The translations under genes and the position numbers were made by a program. Below the pieces are notes generated by a model. The model saw only the letters and a list, made by a program, of their open reading frames with translations, ran no database searches and was not told where the DNA came from. From Anadara kagoshimensis (taxonomy: Eukaryota > Mollusca > Bivalvia > Arcoida > Arcidae): a stretch of DNA of 64,000 nt. Of the stretch, positions 1 to 13,991 are shown piece after piece (position 1 is the first letter of the stretch; each line of letters starts with the position of its first letter). The DNA lies in NCBI GenBank assembly GCA_021292105.1, contig CM037871.1, forward strand, positions 58,488,866 to 58,552,865, written 5' to 3'.

Positions 1-728
1 AGATAGCTTGTCATGCCAGCAGACATATTTAAATCTTTTGAAAACTGCTATTTATTTTACTTCCATCTTTCTGTTATGGTTTTGCCGTTCAAATTCTTTT
101 AATGCTTAGTTTATTAAATTATCTGACAGGTACATTCTCACAGTTTGACAAGATAGTCTGAGTTACTGTCAGTACATCATATACCAGTTTACTCAAATTA
201 AAATTAACCAAGAAAACATCTATGCATCCTAACCCTTACGGAAGATTTCTTTTAAATTCAAAATGTTTAACATTCCATGTACCAACTTAAGGGGCCTGTC
301 AAGATTGTCTTTGAATCTCGTTAATTACAAAAGCAGGTATACCCTCAAAGTGAATGTTTTGTTCAAAATTTTCTTAAATTTATATGAACTACATTTTAGT
401 AACATATATACCGTGTAACGAAGTATTTGTAAATTTTTGAAGGTATGTCAAGACTTTAAATCTCGTTAATTCAAAAAGCATTCTCTAAACACTCGGGATA
501 AATACGTTGTTCAAAGTACCTTTAAATGTATTATGTGTAATGCTTTACAAGTATTGTATACGATGTATATAATCACTAACATAAAGTCTGCAGGTGCCTC
601 TACTTAAATGCACATTTTGTTTCTCTAGCAATATAAATATGTTCTAAACAATGTTAAGTGTATAACAATTCTCATTTCTCTGGCTAAAATTCGGTGTTTT
701 TCGACAATTCCGGTCTCTTCAACTTTCC

Positions 729-880
729 TAGAGCTAAACAGGATGTGCTTATCCTTTCAGAACACACGGCCTCACTTTCCTGGTGGACGTTCACGTGTCT
801 AACCTAACTTGTCAGTTCAAAAGTTTTAACTTTGCTCCTAGATTGTGATTCGGAAATGGATTATTATGTTTGTTTTGGTA
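729..880 (+). repeat. R-family dispersed repeat, partial copy
   Basis: Matches the shared core: gagctaaacagg, then cggcctcactttcctggtgg, acgtgtctaacctaacttg and the tail gattgtgattcgg. R elements have no obvious pol III boxes, no conserved open frame and no clear terminal repeats; their class is unknown. Confidence 0.85.
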
Positions 881-3530
881 GCTACCTCGATATTATTAGT
901 TATGTTACTGACCCCCGACGGGGAATTATAGAAACATAGTAAGATCTTCAGTCAAGGCCGTAGACGGAGTCGCCTATGGGTTTTAGTTGACTTCTATATT
1001 CTCATAGTTCGATCGTAAGTGTTAAAGTAAATAACACCTTTATTGCTACGATGACCATTGCTATTGTTCTTGTGCTGTTCATTTTACATTATGAAGTTGA
1101 GTTGAGTAATGGTGTTAAGAATATTTCAGTTATAGATAGTTCCCATGGACCTCTAGCAGACGGATTTTTCAGCAGAGTGGTTACCATTTTGTTAGGCAAT
1201 CTATATCATTTATCTATCTATTTTAACCAAATTTGTTAAATTTTAAATTATTTGTTTTCAAAAAGTAATCAGGATATCAATAAAGTTTTTAAAATTTATG
1301 AAATCATCAATGTATTTACTTTGATTTGGTATATTTTATAAGAGTTTTGTCCCTATAACAACGATGTGACAATAAATCTTATACACCCTATTTTAGAAAG
1401 AATTAATAAGTCTCAATTTTTAATGCCTACCAAAATGGCCGCTACTTTACCTGTAAAGTGGACAGTGTGACGTCACATGGGAACTATCTATATCGAGATG
1501 TCTCAGTGCAGAATTTAAAAAACTTGCTAAAGTATAAATGCACAAAATCACGTAACATAAATATCGTGTATTGGGTTTTAATTAGAATTTCCGTTTCTGT
1601 CAATATCAATTTTAAGGAAAAAATACCTAAAGAAAAGTTTGGACGCTATATTGAATTCAGGAATCGTCCTCTCTGAAATTCTACATGCCCCTTTAAAAAT
1701 AAGTTTGTTAGCAATGCGCGAATAAGAGTGCGACTGTATTGCCAAGTGAATATAGACTAGATCGCAAGACAATACTACTGTTCTTCATTTCAGTCAGGGA
1801 TAAGTATCCATAATACATTTAACTGTTTTTTTTAGTATCTCGTGAAATTAAATTAAGTAGTACATTTAACCTTAATTTATCATTCTTTATCCAATTTAAT
1901 TACTTAATATACCAAGCGTATACGACCAATTTTCTCAATTGAGTAACCCAGTTAAGAAAAGCACACATATATGGCATTGGCAGTCAGACACATCCCACTG
2001 TCTTTTTCTAATTACATAGAATATAAATAATTATTTTGTACTATATATGTGACAGTCGGATATTGGTTACTGAAGATGCTTTCTTGACAAAATTATATAT
2101 AGATTTCATAAATGGAGATATATATTACGTGACCGAGTTTCAAAGGTGGCGGACACATGAAGCAATGATCGCGGGTTTGAATCTGGGCTAGGCGTGCTTC
2201 GTTGTGTAGCTTTGAGGAAGAATTTGAATTCAAGTTTATCCATTCCAGCTGCAAAATGAATGGGTATCGGCAAATTTGCTGCGTTCACCTTGCAATGAAC
2301 TGACGTTTCAGTCAAATTTGAATTGTAGCACTCCTAGTTGCTTTACACCATTAAAAAGAGGATGAGCATAGGGTCGATACGTTCAAAAGCTCGAAATAGA
2401 TTTTTAATTTACTCAAAAATAAATCATCTATCGCTCTCTTAATGTCCTTATTTTATATTTCAAAATAAAGGGATTTGTTTCTTGAATTCTTGTATAATAT
2501 TTTAAAAGATTAGACATTAAAATGAGATTGAAATAAATGAAGATATCGTTATAATCGTGTAAAGTTAAAAACAATGTTTGGTTTGTAAAAAATATTGTTT
2601 TAACGGTGTAAAGATTAAGGGATTGTTTGATTTGTCAAAACATTGCTAATTTTTCCTATAATTTTCAAAATTAATCTTCTCGAAGGTTCATGTGGTTCTA
2701 ATTCTTTGAGTTTGTATTAGTGCGCACGTATCACGGTAAATATATAGAATGTCAGCATTTATAGTAACTCATATATATTACTCATGATTGTTTTAATTAC
2801 ACATTATAGACAAATATGGTGATAATATAACCTAAAAATGAATAATTATCAAATATATATCGAATCATGATCAGAAGCAAGTGAACTAAAAAAAATTGTA
2901 AGAGAAACGCTTATGTGTTACACGAACAGACCACAACAAAATACGCTGCTGAGTTTTGTAGCATTGCGGAAATTTATATGGTCTGCATAAAAGATATTTA
3001 GGTCGATATCAATACAGGCACAAGCAAAAAGATTTCAAAAATACGGAACTGTATATATGTTACTAAGTAACCACTGCAAAATACCAAATCATACACAATG
3101 GCGGATTGGGAAAAATACACATTTTCCGATGCACGCTTTCGTACACAAGGATTTGTTTAGAACATTTCACATGAATGAACGTGTCCTTGGCTTTTTGAAG
3201 CTCAATAAAAGACCAAGGATACCGTAAATACTGTCATTATTACTCCATTTCAAACATTAAAATAGCGGCAATATAATACAATTACCGGAATTTGATTGGG
3301 TTTTTTTTATATTTTTACTTGTAATTAATTACGATAATTCTATCTCTTTACATCGAATGGAATTACTTGATCGTTATAGCAGGTTATAGCATAGACATGA
3401 TGTAACAAATCCTGATTACAGAATAAAAGGCGGGAAATAATGACCATTACACAAAACTCCACCATTAGAAAGATACTTATCGGATGATTTTGTAATGAAG
3501 AAAAAAGGAACTGAGTGGAATGAAGTTATG

Positions 3531-3760
3531 GTGTTTTACGCCCTATTCAAGATTCTGTCACTGATATCGAGGCGGTCAGTTCTGGATTTGTGCGGGGACC
3601 CGGAATGGTCGGAGTAACTGTACTTCGGTAAGCGAACTGGCAAAGTTTTGAACTTCCTGCATTTAAGATCTGCCAGAGCGGGATTGTAACTTAGACCGTG
3701 AGAGCCGCTGTGATCCATGTGCGCACGAACCACTCGACCACCAAGGCCCCAAAGACGGTT
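3531..3760 (-). mobile_element. tRNA-derived SINE with Ser/Leu-type head
   Basis: Read on the minus strand, the head contains tggtggtcgagtggttc, an A-box of the tRNA-Ser/Leu type, and agttacaatcccgctctgg, a slightly decayed B-box. The body ends in ctcgatatcagtgacagaat and then cttgaatagggcgtaaaaca. That tail aligns with the tail of the two SINEs at 19.4 and 21.1 kb, although their tRNA heads differ. The open frame through it on the minus strand is not coding. Confidence 0.75.
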
Positions 3761-3798
3761 CTGAAAAAAGTTTGATTGACGATTTAAGAGATTGATAA

Positions 3799-3799
<1 letters not shown>

Positions 3800-3851
<52 letters not shown>

Positions 3852-3872
3852 TATATATTATATATATATATA
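3800..3872. repeat. AT dinucleotide microsatellite
   Basis: About 70 bases of nearly pure TA repeats with two small interruptions. Confidence 0.97.
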
Positions 3873-5124
3873 CGATGGACTAGAAAAAGAGTGAAGCAAA
3901 TACATGAAATTAATTATATTGATTGAAGATGGATATTGAGTCGGTCAGTATGGAATTTTCATTGTACGTATAGTATGAGAATCCTTGCAAGTTGAACAAT
4001 ATTGTTGGTGCAAAGTTAAATCGTTATCAATTCTTCTTAAAACATAATACATGTATTTTCTATAAATATTGAATGTAGATTTATTTAATAACTATAAGTT
4101 CCCTCTATGTTCTAAATATTGCTATGATAGAAATGAAAATAATATAGTTGAAATTTAGTATGAATCCTAAGGCGACTGGCGCCATCAACTGACACATGGA
4201 CACGATGTATAAATTTTACATTTGTTTTACGTCCCCTGTATAATTTAAGAGTCTGTTTATGTAATAAATTTACATCATTCTGATATTACTTTCGTTAAAA
4301 TCAATATGGTATCTAACAATATACCAGTCCATATTCGAATAGCAATACAAAAAAGTAAAAACTTAAAAAGAAAAACTAGTAAATTAAGATAAACACGCGA
4401 AAATGGTGTAGTATATTGTAATTTTTAATTGTATCTATGTAGGGTTACAACCGTTCTCACAACCAGTAGTCGCTACCAAAACATGTTTAAAAATAGAGAC
4501 AAGCCCAATTTATTTACAAATTGGAAAAATGATAATAAAGATTAAAACATGTAAAAAATAGATATAAGCCTTATTAATTTACAAATTGGAGAACTGATAA
4601 TAAAGATGGATAACTATAACATTAAAACACAAATTTAATTAAATCACCGCTGTTTAACTGTTGTGACCTCAATACCCCACACCCATGTTATAGTAGTTAA
4701 TTACATATAAACTGGCTTTCAAATTATTAAATGAAACTAAAAACATAATTTCGATAAATTTTATAAGTCCTCTTCATGTGTGTGTTAATGAACATACCTG
4801 GTTAAAAAAATAAAAGTTATTGCACTAAGGATTACAAATAATTCCTCATCTTAGTTGAGTTACATCTTTACCTACCTCAGAGCTCATAGTTATTACCATA
4901 TTTATTAGTTACAAACACCTTTTTACTTTAAAATATTTCACTTCCAGAAGACATAACTGCCAAAACAAAATAATACTGTTTATAATATATAACAGAAATA
5001 CTCTTAAATTAATCACTTTTTCAACGATTTCGCTAAGACAGTGTTATTTATATGACCTTTTCACTGCTTTATAGTTCTTTCAAGTTGTGAAGATGATACT
5101 TGATTTAAATGAGATACTCATACA

Positions 5125-8100
5125 TTTATATCATTTAGCGGATATCAGTTAATTCCTTATGTGTTTTCACAAGTCTTTATGTGACATATGGTTGGTATTA
5201 GTGCTTGCAAAGTGATGTAGACTTTTCTTTCTTTTTTTTACAAGATGGAATGCTCTCCAAAATATAAAATGAGGTATAATACACGTGCGTTTAGCATTTC
5301 CCAATCGAGTTCGCCAGTGCACCACTTGACCAATACCACTCAGTAACGTTTGCGTGGAATGTTTTGGAAAACCTTAATGTCCCAAATTCCCGCATTCACG
5401 TTGTAACTGTGGGAAAACGTCAACTGATGATGCGATTTCATATCCGATGGAAATAGTCGTTCCGTACAAACGTTAAGGGTATAAAGCAGTACATTGGCGG
5501 ATTCCAAAAGTCAACTTTGTTTTGTCATCCAGTAAAACTCCGGCTTAATTAAAGTCAAATTCTATAGAAATTTCTAATATCAAAAGACATTATTGACTTT
5601 GAATTATCTAAGTTGGGAGTATTTTTCATTTTTTTATATTTCTCATTGCTTCCGCTTGACGCAGCCTTAAATGGCAAAATGTATTGGTTAAACATTATTT
5701 TGACGTCAACAGGTTAACGTGGATAAACTGTGGATTATATATTAATGCATTTAAGTGACGAAAGTCGTTCCTTTGGGATTTATCATAAAAAAAAATATTT
5801 TCGTGAAATTAATTAAAACGTTCTACAATATTATGTTATGGATAAACTAAGTCTTTGATATTCGATGTTGTTTACTGGTTGTATTCAAGGTTATATTATC
5901 TAATTTGGAATCAGATCAAAAACTATTAAAATTAAAATCATCCCAAAGTTGGAGATAACGCGTAACGATTTCCTATCCAACGGAAATAATTGATTGCACA
6001 AACGTTTAGGGGTATAAGATAGTACATAGTCCAAAATCCAAAAGTCAAGATTGTTTTACAATCCAGTAAAATTGAAACTTAAAGTCAAATTCTGTAGAAA
6101 TGTTTTTATATTTAAAGGCATTTTTGACTTTTCAATTATCTTACCTGGGAGTATTTTTTATTTTTATTTTTATTTGTTTTACATTTCTCATTGCTTCCGC
6201 TTGTCGAAGCTTTAAAATTATCGAGCTAACATTATTTTGACCTCACTAGCTTAACAATTACTAGTATATCAATACATTTAAATGACGGCGGCAGTCGTTC
6301 CTTTGGGATTCATCACGAAAAAAATTATTTTTGTGAAATTAATTAAAACTTTCTACAATGTTATGTTATGTAATGGACAAACTGAGAATTTTATGTACAA
6401 TGTTGTTTACTGGTTGTATTTAAGATTATATCATCTACAGTAAATTGAATGATTGGAGTCAGTTCACAAACTATTAAACTTAAAACATTCCAAAAAGTTT
6501 GAGATAATGCATCTCAAGAACAATTAGAAATAAACATACCTATTCATATATAATTACATATTCAAATCACAATTAAAAAAATATATATAATTTTGAAAAC
6601 TGACTTTAACTGGACACCTCCTATATCAGTAAATTGGTTATTTGTTTTGACATATCTTAATGTTACATATGGTTGGTATTAGTGCTTGCAAAGTACTTTA
6701 GACTTAATTTTCATTTTTTCATATGCAATGCTCTCCAAAATATAACACGAGGTATAATACAATACACGTGAGTAAAACATTGTCCATTGGGGTTCGCCAA
6801 TGCACCACTTGATCACTATCTCTTAATGTTTGTGTGGAATGTTTTGGAAAACGTTAATCTCCAAATTCCCGCATTAACTTCGTCTCTGTGTGAAAACGTC
6901 AACTGATGATGCAATTTCATTTCTAATGGAAATAGTCGTTCCGTACAAACGTTAAGGGGTATAAAGCAGTACATTGGCGGATTCCAAAAGTCAACTTTGT
7001 TTTGTCATCCAGTAAAATTTCGACTTAATTAAAGTCAAATTCTATAGAAATCTATAATATCAAAAGACATTTTTGACTTTGAATTATCTAAGTTGGGAGT
7101 ATTTTTCATTTTTAATATTCAGTCTTATTGCTTCCGCTTGTCGAAGCCTTAAATGGCGAAATTTATTGAGCAAACATTATTTTGACGTCAACAGGTTAAC
7201 CTGAAAAAATTGTGGATTATATATTAATACATTTAATTGACGGCAGTCGTTCCTTTGGTATTTATCACAAAAATATATTTTCGTGAAATTAATTAAAACG
7301 TTCTACAATGTTTTGTTATAGATAAACTGAGTCTTTGATGTAGGATGTTGTTTACTGGTTGTATTCAAAGTTATATCATCTAGATTGGAATCAGTTCCAA
7401 AACTGTCACTATTTTATATCCAACGAAAATAATCGTTTTGCACAAACGTTTAGGGGTATTAGATAGTACATAGTCCAACAAAAAAAGTCAAGTTTGTTTT
7501 GCAATCCAGCAAAATTGAAAATTAAAGTCAAATTCTGTATGAATGTTTTATATCAAAAGACATTGTTGATTTGAATTATCTTACCTATATTTTTATTGTT
7601 TACATTTCTCATTGCTTTCGCTTCTCGAAGCCTGAAATAGCGTAATTTATTAAGCTAACATTATTTTGACGTCAACAGGTAACAATTATATTTAACTGAC
7701 GGCAGTCTTTACTTTGGGATTTATCATAAAAAATATTTTCGAGAAATAATCAAAATATTTTACAATGTTATGTTATGAAAAACAGAGTATTTTAGGAAAG
7801 ATATTGTTTATTGGTTGTATTCAAGGTTATATTGTCTATAGTAAATCGAATGATTGGAATCAGTTCACAAACTATTAAACTTAAAAACATTCCAAAAAGT
7901 TTTGAGATAATGCATCTCAAGAACAATCAAAAATAAACATACCTATTCATATATAATTACATATTCAAATCACAATTAAAAAAATATATAATTTTGAAAA
8001 CTGACTTTAACTGGACACCTCCTATATCATTAAATTGGTTATTTGTTTTGACAAGTTTTATTGTTCCATATGGTTGGTGTTAGTGCTTCCAGAGTACTTT

Positions 8101-10302
8101 AGACTTAATTTTCATTTTTTCCATATGCAATGCTCTCCAAAATATAACACGAGGTATAATACAATACACGCGAGTAAAACATTGTCCATTGGGGTTCGCC
8201 AGTGCAACACTTGATCACTACCTCTTAATGTTTTTGTGGCATGTTTTGGAAAACGTTAATCTCCAAATTCCCGCATTAACTTCGTCTCTGTGTGAAAACG
8301 TCAACCGATGATGCGATTTCATTTCTAATGGAAATAGTTGTTCCGTACAAACGTTAAGTGGGGAATAAAGCAGTACATTGGCGGATTCCAAAAGTCAACT
8401 TTGTTTTGTCATCCAGTAAAATTCCGACTTAATTAAAATCAAATTCTATAGAAATTTATAATATCAAAAGACATTGTTGACTTTGAATTATCTAAGTTAG
8501 GAGTATTTTTCATTTTTAATATTCAGTCTTATTGCTTCCGCTTGTCGAAGCCTTAAATGGCGAAATTTATTGAGCTAACATTATTTTGACGTCAACAGGT
8601 TAACCTGGAAAAACTGTGTATTATATTATTACATTTAAGTGACGAAAGTCGTTCCTTTGGATTAATCACAAAAAAATCTTTTCGTGAAATTAATTAAAAC
8701 GTTCTAAAATATTATGTTATGGATAAACTAAGTGTTTGATATACGATGTTGTTTACTAGTTGTATTCAAAATTATATCATCTAGATTGGAATCAGTTCCA
8801 AAACTACTGAAATTAAAAAAAATCCGAAAGTTGGAGATAACGCGTCACTATTTTATATCCAACGGAAATAATCGTTTTGCACGAACGTTTATGGGTATTA
8901 GGTAGTACATAGTCCAAAAAAACAAAAGTAAAGTTTGTTTTGCAATCCAGTAAAATTGAAATTTAGAGTCAAATTCTCTAGGAATGTTTTATATCAAAAG
9001 GCATTGTTGATTTGAATTATCTTACCTGGGAGTATTTTTTTTATTTTTTACATTTCTCATTGCTTTCGCTTCTCGAAGCCTGAAATTGCGAAATTTATTG
9101 AGCTAACATAATTTTGGCGTCAACAAATTAACAATTTATATCTAACTGACGGCAGTCGTTCCTTTGGGATTTATCACAAAAAAATATTTTCGAGAAATAA
9201 TCAAAACATTTTACAATGTTATGTTATGAAAAAAACAGAGTATTTTAGGAACGATGTTGTTTACTGGTTGTTTTCAAGGTTATATTGTCTATAGTAAACT
9301 GAATGATTGGAACAGTTCACAAACTATTTAAATTAAAAACATTTAAAAAGTTTGGGATAACGCATTAAAAACAAACATACCTATTCATATATAATTACAT
9401 ATTCAAATCACAATTAAAAAAATATAATTTTGAAAACTGACTTAAGTTGGACAACTCCTATATCAGTAAATTGTTCATGTGTTTTGACAAGTCAATTAGA
9501 CTTCATTTTCATTTTTTTATTTCAAGATGCAGTGCTCTCCAAAATATAATATTAGGTATAATACACGTGTGTTAAGCATTGTCCAATCGAGTTCATCAGT
9601 GCACCACTTGATCACTACCTCTAAACCTTTGTGTGGCATGTTTTGGAAAACGTAAATGTCCCAAATTCCCGCATTAACGTCGTCTGTGGGAAAACGCCAA
9701 CTGATGCGATTCTATATGAATTCGAAATAATCGTTCCGTGCAAACGTTGAGGGGTATAAGTTGCACATTGGCGAAATCCAATTTGCCCTCCAGTAAAATT
9801 ACAACTTATATTAAACTCAAATTCTGTAGTTTATAATCTCAGTAGGCATTGTTTGACTTTAAATTGTTTTACCTTAGAGTATTTTTTTTTTTTTATTTCT
9901 CATTGCTCATTGCTCGCCTGAAATGGCGAAATTTATTGAGCTAACATCATTTTGACGTCAACAGCTTTACATGGAGAAACTGGATTATATTAATACATTT
10001 AACTGACGGTAGTCGTTCTTTCGGGATTTATCATAAAACATTTTCGCGAAATTAATCAAAACATTTTACAATGTTATGTTATGTTTTTGATAAACTGAGT
10101 CTGTTATGTACGATGTTATTCACTAGTTGTATTCAAGGGTTTATGATCTATAGTAAACCGTATGATTCGAAAATTAAACTATTAAAATGTAAAACATGTC
10201 AAAATTGGATATAACGCTTCTCAAGAACAATTAAAAATAAACACACCTGTTCATTATAATGACGTGATCAAATCGCCATTAAAAAATAAAGAGTAAAATC
10301 TT
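5125..10302 (+). repeat. Higher-order tandem repeat of about 1.4 kb, 3.6 units
   Basis: The landmark tgctctccaaaatataa recurs at 5251, 6729, 8131 and 9533 (spacings 1478, 1402, 1402). Unit borders fall near 6594, 7995, 9432 and 10302, where gaaaactgactt recurs. Each full unit has two related halves of about 0.5 kb, marked by caaacgtt in half A (5467, 6946, 8348, 9741) and its partner in half B (5999, 7443, 8882). Both halves contain atccagtaaaat and ttgcttccgctt. Unit 4 is an A/B hybrid about 0.53 kb shorter. Stops occur in every frame; I see no coding function. Confidence 0.95.
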
Positions 10303-13083
10303 TGAAAACTGGCTTTAGTGAAACACATCAAATTGCACCAGCTCCGTAAGCACCTCTTGTTTAGCTATTTACACCTACTACTAGGTGTAATCTAACTTGA
10401 GAATGAATATGAACAAATTCACCTTAAATTAGTACGCAGTTTTCATGCGGAATAAGTATTTTACCAATTTTGTAAATCCTGATAAATGTGGCCAAGCTTA
10501 TGATTATAACTTTTCACTTCATTCATTTCCTTTATTTTAATCAACCATACCAATCTTAACTTGAATACTACAGATTTAGACAATAAAGATGGTTTTCGAA
10601 CTTAATTAAAATTTCTAACTGCTATTCATTCGAAATAGGTCAAGGAAATGTTTCCTAAAACGCAAATACCTCGTACATTTAGTACATGTAGCTTTATTGT
10701 ACAGATTGTATAATAATGATGTAGCCTTTGTATTACATGTGTTTCTATAGTAAACAAATAACAAAATGTACTTGGATACATGCACACAATCTTACCAAAG
10801 TTACATATTCCGTTCCCTTCCGTTCTCTATTTTGATTTTATATGTAGTAGGTGTAGCTAGCTAAGCAGGAGGTGCTTCCCCTTCCGGGGAGGGTAAAGCT
10901 GGTAAAACAGCAGCCACACGGCTTTGCCTCCCTGGTTTGAGTTATTTATTCATTTATTTATTTATTTATTGATTTTTATTTATTTTATTTTTTGTATTGT
11001 CACAATAACAGGGACTTGTATATTTGTTTTTGGTAGATACATGTACATATTTTAATCAACTAATCTAGTAGATCATATCGTGGCTACATGATATATATAG
11101 TAGGAGTACATCTAATATACATGATTGTGTAATTCAAGAATGATAGAAAAAGTATGATGGGTCGGAACCATCGATTATAGCTTTCGATTTGAATACACAT
11201 ACAGCTTTTTAGAATTGTTGTTATATATATACGTATACGCCACAGGAAAAATAAAGTTCCTCAATATATTCTATATATTCTTAATTTTTGTATTGACAAA
11301 GGCATCGCATCCCTTAAATTTGTCAAGTTTTAATAGGTTTTGTTGTGTATACCTTAATGTAATTATACAGTGCAATCGAAAAATAGTAATACTAACAAAA
11401 ATATCTATAAAAACTTTAAGAAAAATACGCTGAAATAACAACTTCGGAAAACTTACGAGATTAGTTCTTCTATTTCAAGAAGGCATCGCTATAACAACTA
11501 TCTTGTTATTGATTGATTTCTGATATTCCAAGTTGAAATGCTGCTAAAAACGAATTGCTTTTACAATAAAACATAATGAATTATTGAAACACAAAACACG
11601 TGTTACTTGTTTTAAATGACAATAATTAAATTTCGTCTCTTAACTTTACCTAATAGTTTATTGAAGCAAAACAATCATACGTGATTACCGTCAAGATTTA
11701 GTGTTCATTAGATCAAATAATTCTATTTCCATGCTGGCAATTAGAACATTAATTTAAATACTCTCCTAAGTATTTGATTTCTATTAACATCCTAAAAATA
11801 GTTTAAATGACGAAAGTACATTATATCATTCTATAAATGTTCAAGTGTGATTAATTGATTACACCCTATAGTGAAAGTCACTAACAACAAATGCTTTACA
11901 ATTAATTAAAGTACCCTTGTCGCAAAAAAAACATATTTCTGAATGTATAAATGTAACAAAGATCAAGACTTAACAAACGAATGAATAAAAAACATAGTAC
12001 GTAATGAAACATTTATGGACACCACTGAATTAATACTCGGCTTAGGAAGGGTACTTTTGTCGTGTGGATAACGCTGTATTTATGGCATATAAAACACTTC
12101 AAATTAAATGTTATATATAATATTTATTATTGATTTTCATCCAAAAAAGTCAATATCCTTATCTAAAATCCAGAATAATGTCTATACAGAAAAAACTCTA
12201 CCTGACAGATGCTGGTCTGTTGACGTTCATTGATGAAATTAAAGATTTTTTGATGGGATAAAATTATCTCAATTTACATATATAGAGATTAGTCTCTGAC
12301 AAAACAATATGTACCTGTCATATATAGTTTATAATGCAATGGTGTGTCAAGTGTATTCGTGTTTTTGGGCCTGACAATATGAATCTGCCTTCGATGCAGC
12401 ATTTAACTTTGTTAATATCGATGTTTTTAATCGGTGATATCTGTTATCTTGTGTTTTGTTTCTTATAACATTTTTATCTTGTTTTGAGTTGCTGCTGGTT
12501 GCTGCATTTGTCAAGTATTGTTTTTATCGCATATTTCTATCTGAAAGAACTAGTATAAAGATCAATACGGATACATTCTTCTTAAGATATAATCTTACCA
12601 GTTAGCTTTTTATCTTTATAGCTTTATATACAGCAAGCATGAAATGAGCAAATGTCAAACCTAATATAAAAATATTGATAACACACAACAACAACAACAA
12701 TAAAACAACGGATTTTTCATCTTGATAAAGCTTACAGGGTTTTTGTTATTGAATTAAATTGTTTGTTATGAGCCAGTCTCCTGTATAAATGAAAACAAAA
12801 CCAATCAGCATATCATTGCAATAACTCCTGGTTAGGTTGGAACATTATTTTTCATTTTGTAAAATTGTCTTGATATATATGCACATAAAGCTTAATCAAG
12901 TTCAACAAACAAAAAAATTATGTTTAATAAACAAATCTGGATTTTTTTATGTGTAGCGGTAACAATAATGATGCTAGGATCTAGATCTAGAGTACAGAGG
13001 TACTCTTGTTGACTTGTACCAAGGTAATCTTGTGACATCTCGGTTAGCTAAACTTTAAAAGCAAATATGTGGCTATAATAACC
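10303..13083. other. AT-rich stretch, no gene recognised
   Basis: Holds a short R-family fragment near 10851-10941 and another R-like scrap near 10340-10390 (cacctcttgtttagctattt). An open frame of about 48 codons at 12327-12473 has no matching motif. Nothing else stands out. Confidence 0.6.
10851..10941 (+). repeat. R-family fragment
   Basis: Carries gtagctagctaagcagg and ggtgcttccccttccgg, then diverges before rejoining at cctccctgg. It is a rearranged partial copy. Confidence 0.6.
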
Positions 13084-13470
13084 ATAAATCAAAAAACAAA
13101 CAGAAGAAAAATATAAAGCTTTAGAACTGACAAGTTAGGTTAGACAAGTGACCTTTGACCAGGGAAGTGAGGTCGGGTGCTCCGGAAGGGTAAAAACCTC
13201 CTGTTAAGCTAGCTACAACCGCCAATTGTGTAATCAAAATTGTGTGAAAGGAATCTGAATCAATGAGACGTCAAATATATATCCAGAGCAATCCTGGACA
13301 TAGAGATCTTAAATTTAACAACAATATTGTGATGACGGCCATAAAACCCTTTGAGGGCCTTCATAAACCTAGGCTTGCAATATCCCTGGGTCAACAATTT
13401 ATTTGCAAGCAGTCTGCTTCGTTCTACAAAGTACCCTTAGTGGGAACAAGCTCTTTCATAGCGTATAAAT
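13084..13470 (-). repeat. R-family repeat, long copy
   Basis: Contains reverse-oriented core (gtgctccggaagggtaa, cctcctgttaagctagct) plus the less often preserved second part: a cctggacatagagat stretch, gtgatgacggccataaaacc and gcttgcaatatccctggg. Together with 21740-22165 it shows that the full R unit is at least 400 bp. The 106-residue frame at 13263-13583 runs through this repeat and is not a gene. The downstream piece 13502-13568 recurs at 47790-47850. Confidence 0.85.
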
Positions 13471-13736
13471 TAGGAAAACAACTACACCATAAGCAGAAGA
13501 AGCATGTATATTGCTGCATTAAAATGAAAGTTGACAATAGAAAAATTGAAGTCATCACGTTTGTCATAAAGTTTCAAATGTAGCCTTTATGGGCGTTATG
13601 ATTGAGGTATAAGTCTAAATATGAAGCAGAGAAAATGGAATCGCTCGTATCTTTTATTTGAATAATTATAACAGTTGCATGAAACTACACTGGCCCTATA
13701 TGAACCATTGTTTTGTAGTCTGGCAGTTTGAGAGTG

Positions 13737-13738
<2 letters not shown>

Positions 13739-13771
<33 letters not shown>
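13739..13771 (+). repeat. Poly-T run
   Basis: About 32 consecutive T just upstream of the receptor loop-3 exon; a second run of similar length lies at 15632-15664. Confidence 0.95.
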
Positions 13772-13772
<1 letters not shown>

Positions 13773-13883
13773 ATAATGTCGCAATTTAGAGTGCAATGCA
13801 ATTTCAAAATTGACAAATTTGAGAAAACGACTGTACAGTATAATAAATTTGTTAAATGATATTGTATTATTTTTTATTTTTAG

Positions 13884-13991
13884 AGGAAACACACAACCTA
13901 TCACAGAAATCAAGAGGTCGCTTACGACGTTCAGCAGTCGGAAATATTGAAAAAGCAAGAACAAGAACATTAAAAATGACGTTAGTTATAG
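13884..13991 (+). CDS. GnRH/AKH/corazonin-type receptor, exon for intracellular loop 3 to start of TM6
   Basis: This is an internal coding exon of a rhodopsin-class neuropeptide receptor in the plasma membrane. It follows a good acceptor (a T-rich tract ending ttttag at 13883) and ends at g|gtatgt. The 108 bases give two bases of a split codon, 35 codons and one trailing G. The peptide is basic and loop-like (RGRLRRSAVGNIEKARTR), then enters TM6 with RTLKMTLVI. The trailing G joins the TT that opens the exon at 19933 to make Val, so the helix continues VIVSVFVMCWTPYF without a break. Loop 3 plus the base of TM6 is the G-protein contact region in this family. The exon end is embedded in the first unit of a 37-bp minisatellite. 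The codons before it (TM1-TM5) were not found in the window. Family assignment rests on motif recall, not on a search. Confidence 0.85.

Larger units (their letters stand above)
1..5124. other. AT-rich stretch without recognised exons
   Basis: Contains an R-family copy (729-880), a SINE (3531-3760), an AT microsatellite (3800-3872) and short duplications. One is a roughly 150-bp pair at about 296-400 and 447-545 sharing aatctcgttaatt. Another is a roughly 75-bp pair at 4482-4605 sharing atttacaaattgga. The 62-residue frame at 1051-1239 and the frames at 1458-1676 have no recognisable features. If the receptor's upstream exons are in this window they should be here or at 10.3-13.9 kb; I did not find them. 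Confidence 0.6.

Noticed and set aside
3536-3733. 65-residue minus-strand frame as a small protein
   Set aside because: It lies within a tRNA-derived SINE.
12327-12473. Candidate TM4-TM5 exon of the receptor
   Set aside because: An open frame follows an AG, but its residues do not match loop 2 or TM5 patterns and no donor in phase 1 was found.
13263-13583. 106-residue open frame as a gene
   Set aside because: It runs through an R-family repeat; other copies of R have stops at the same places.
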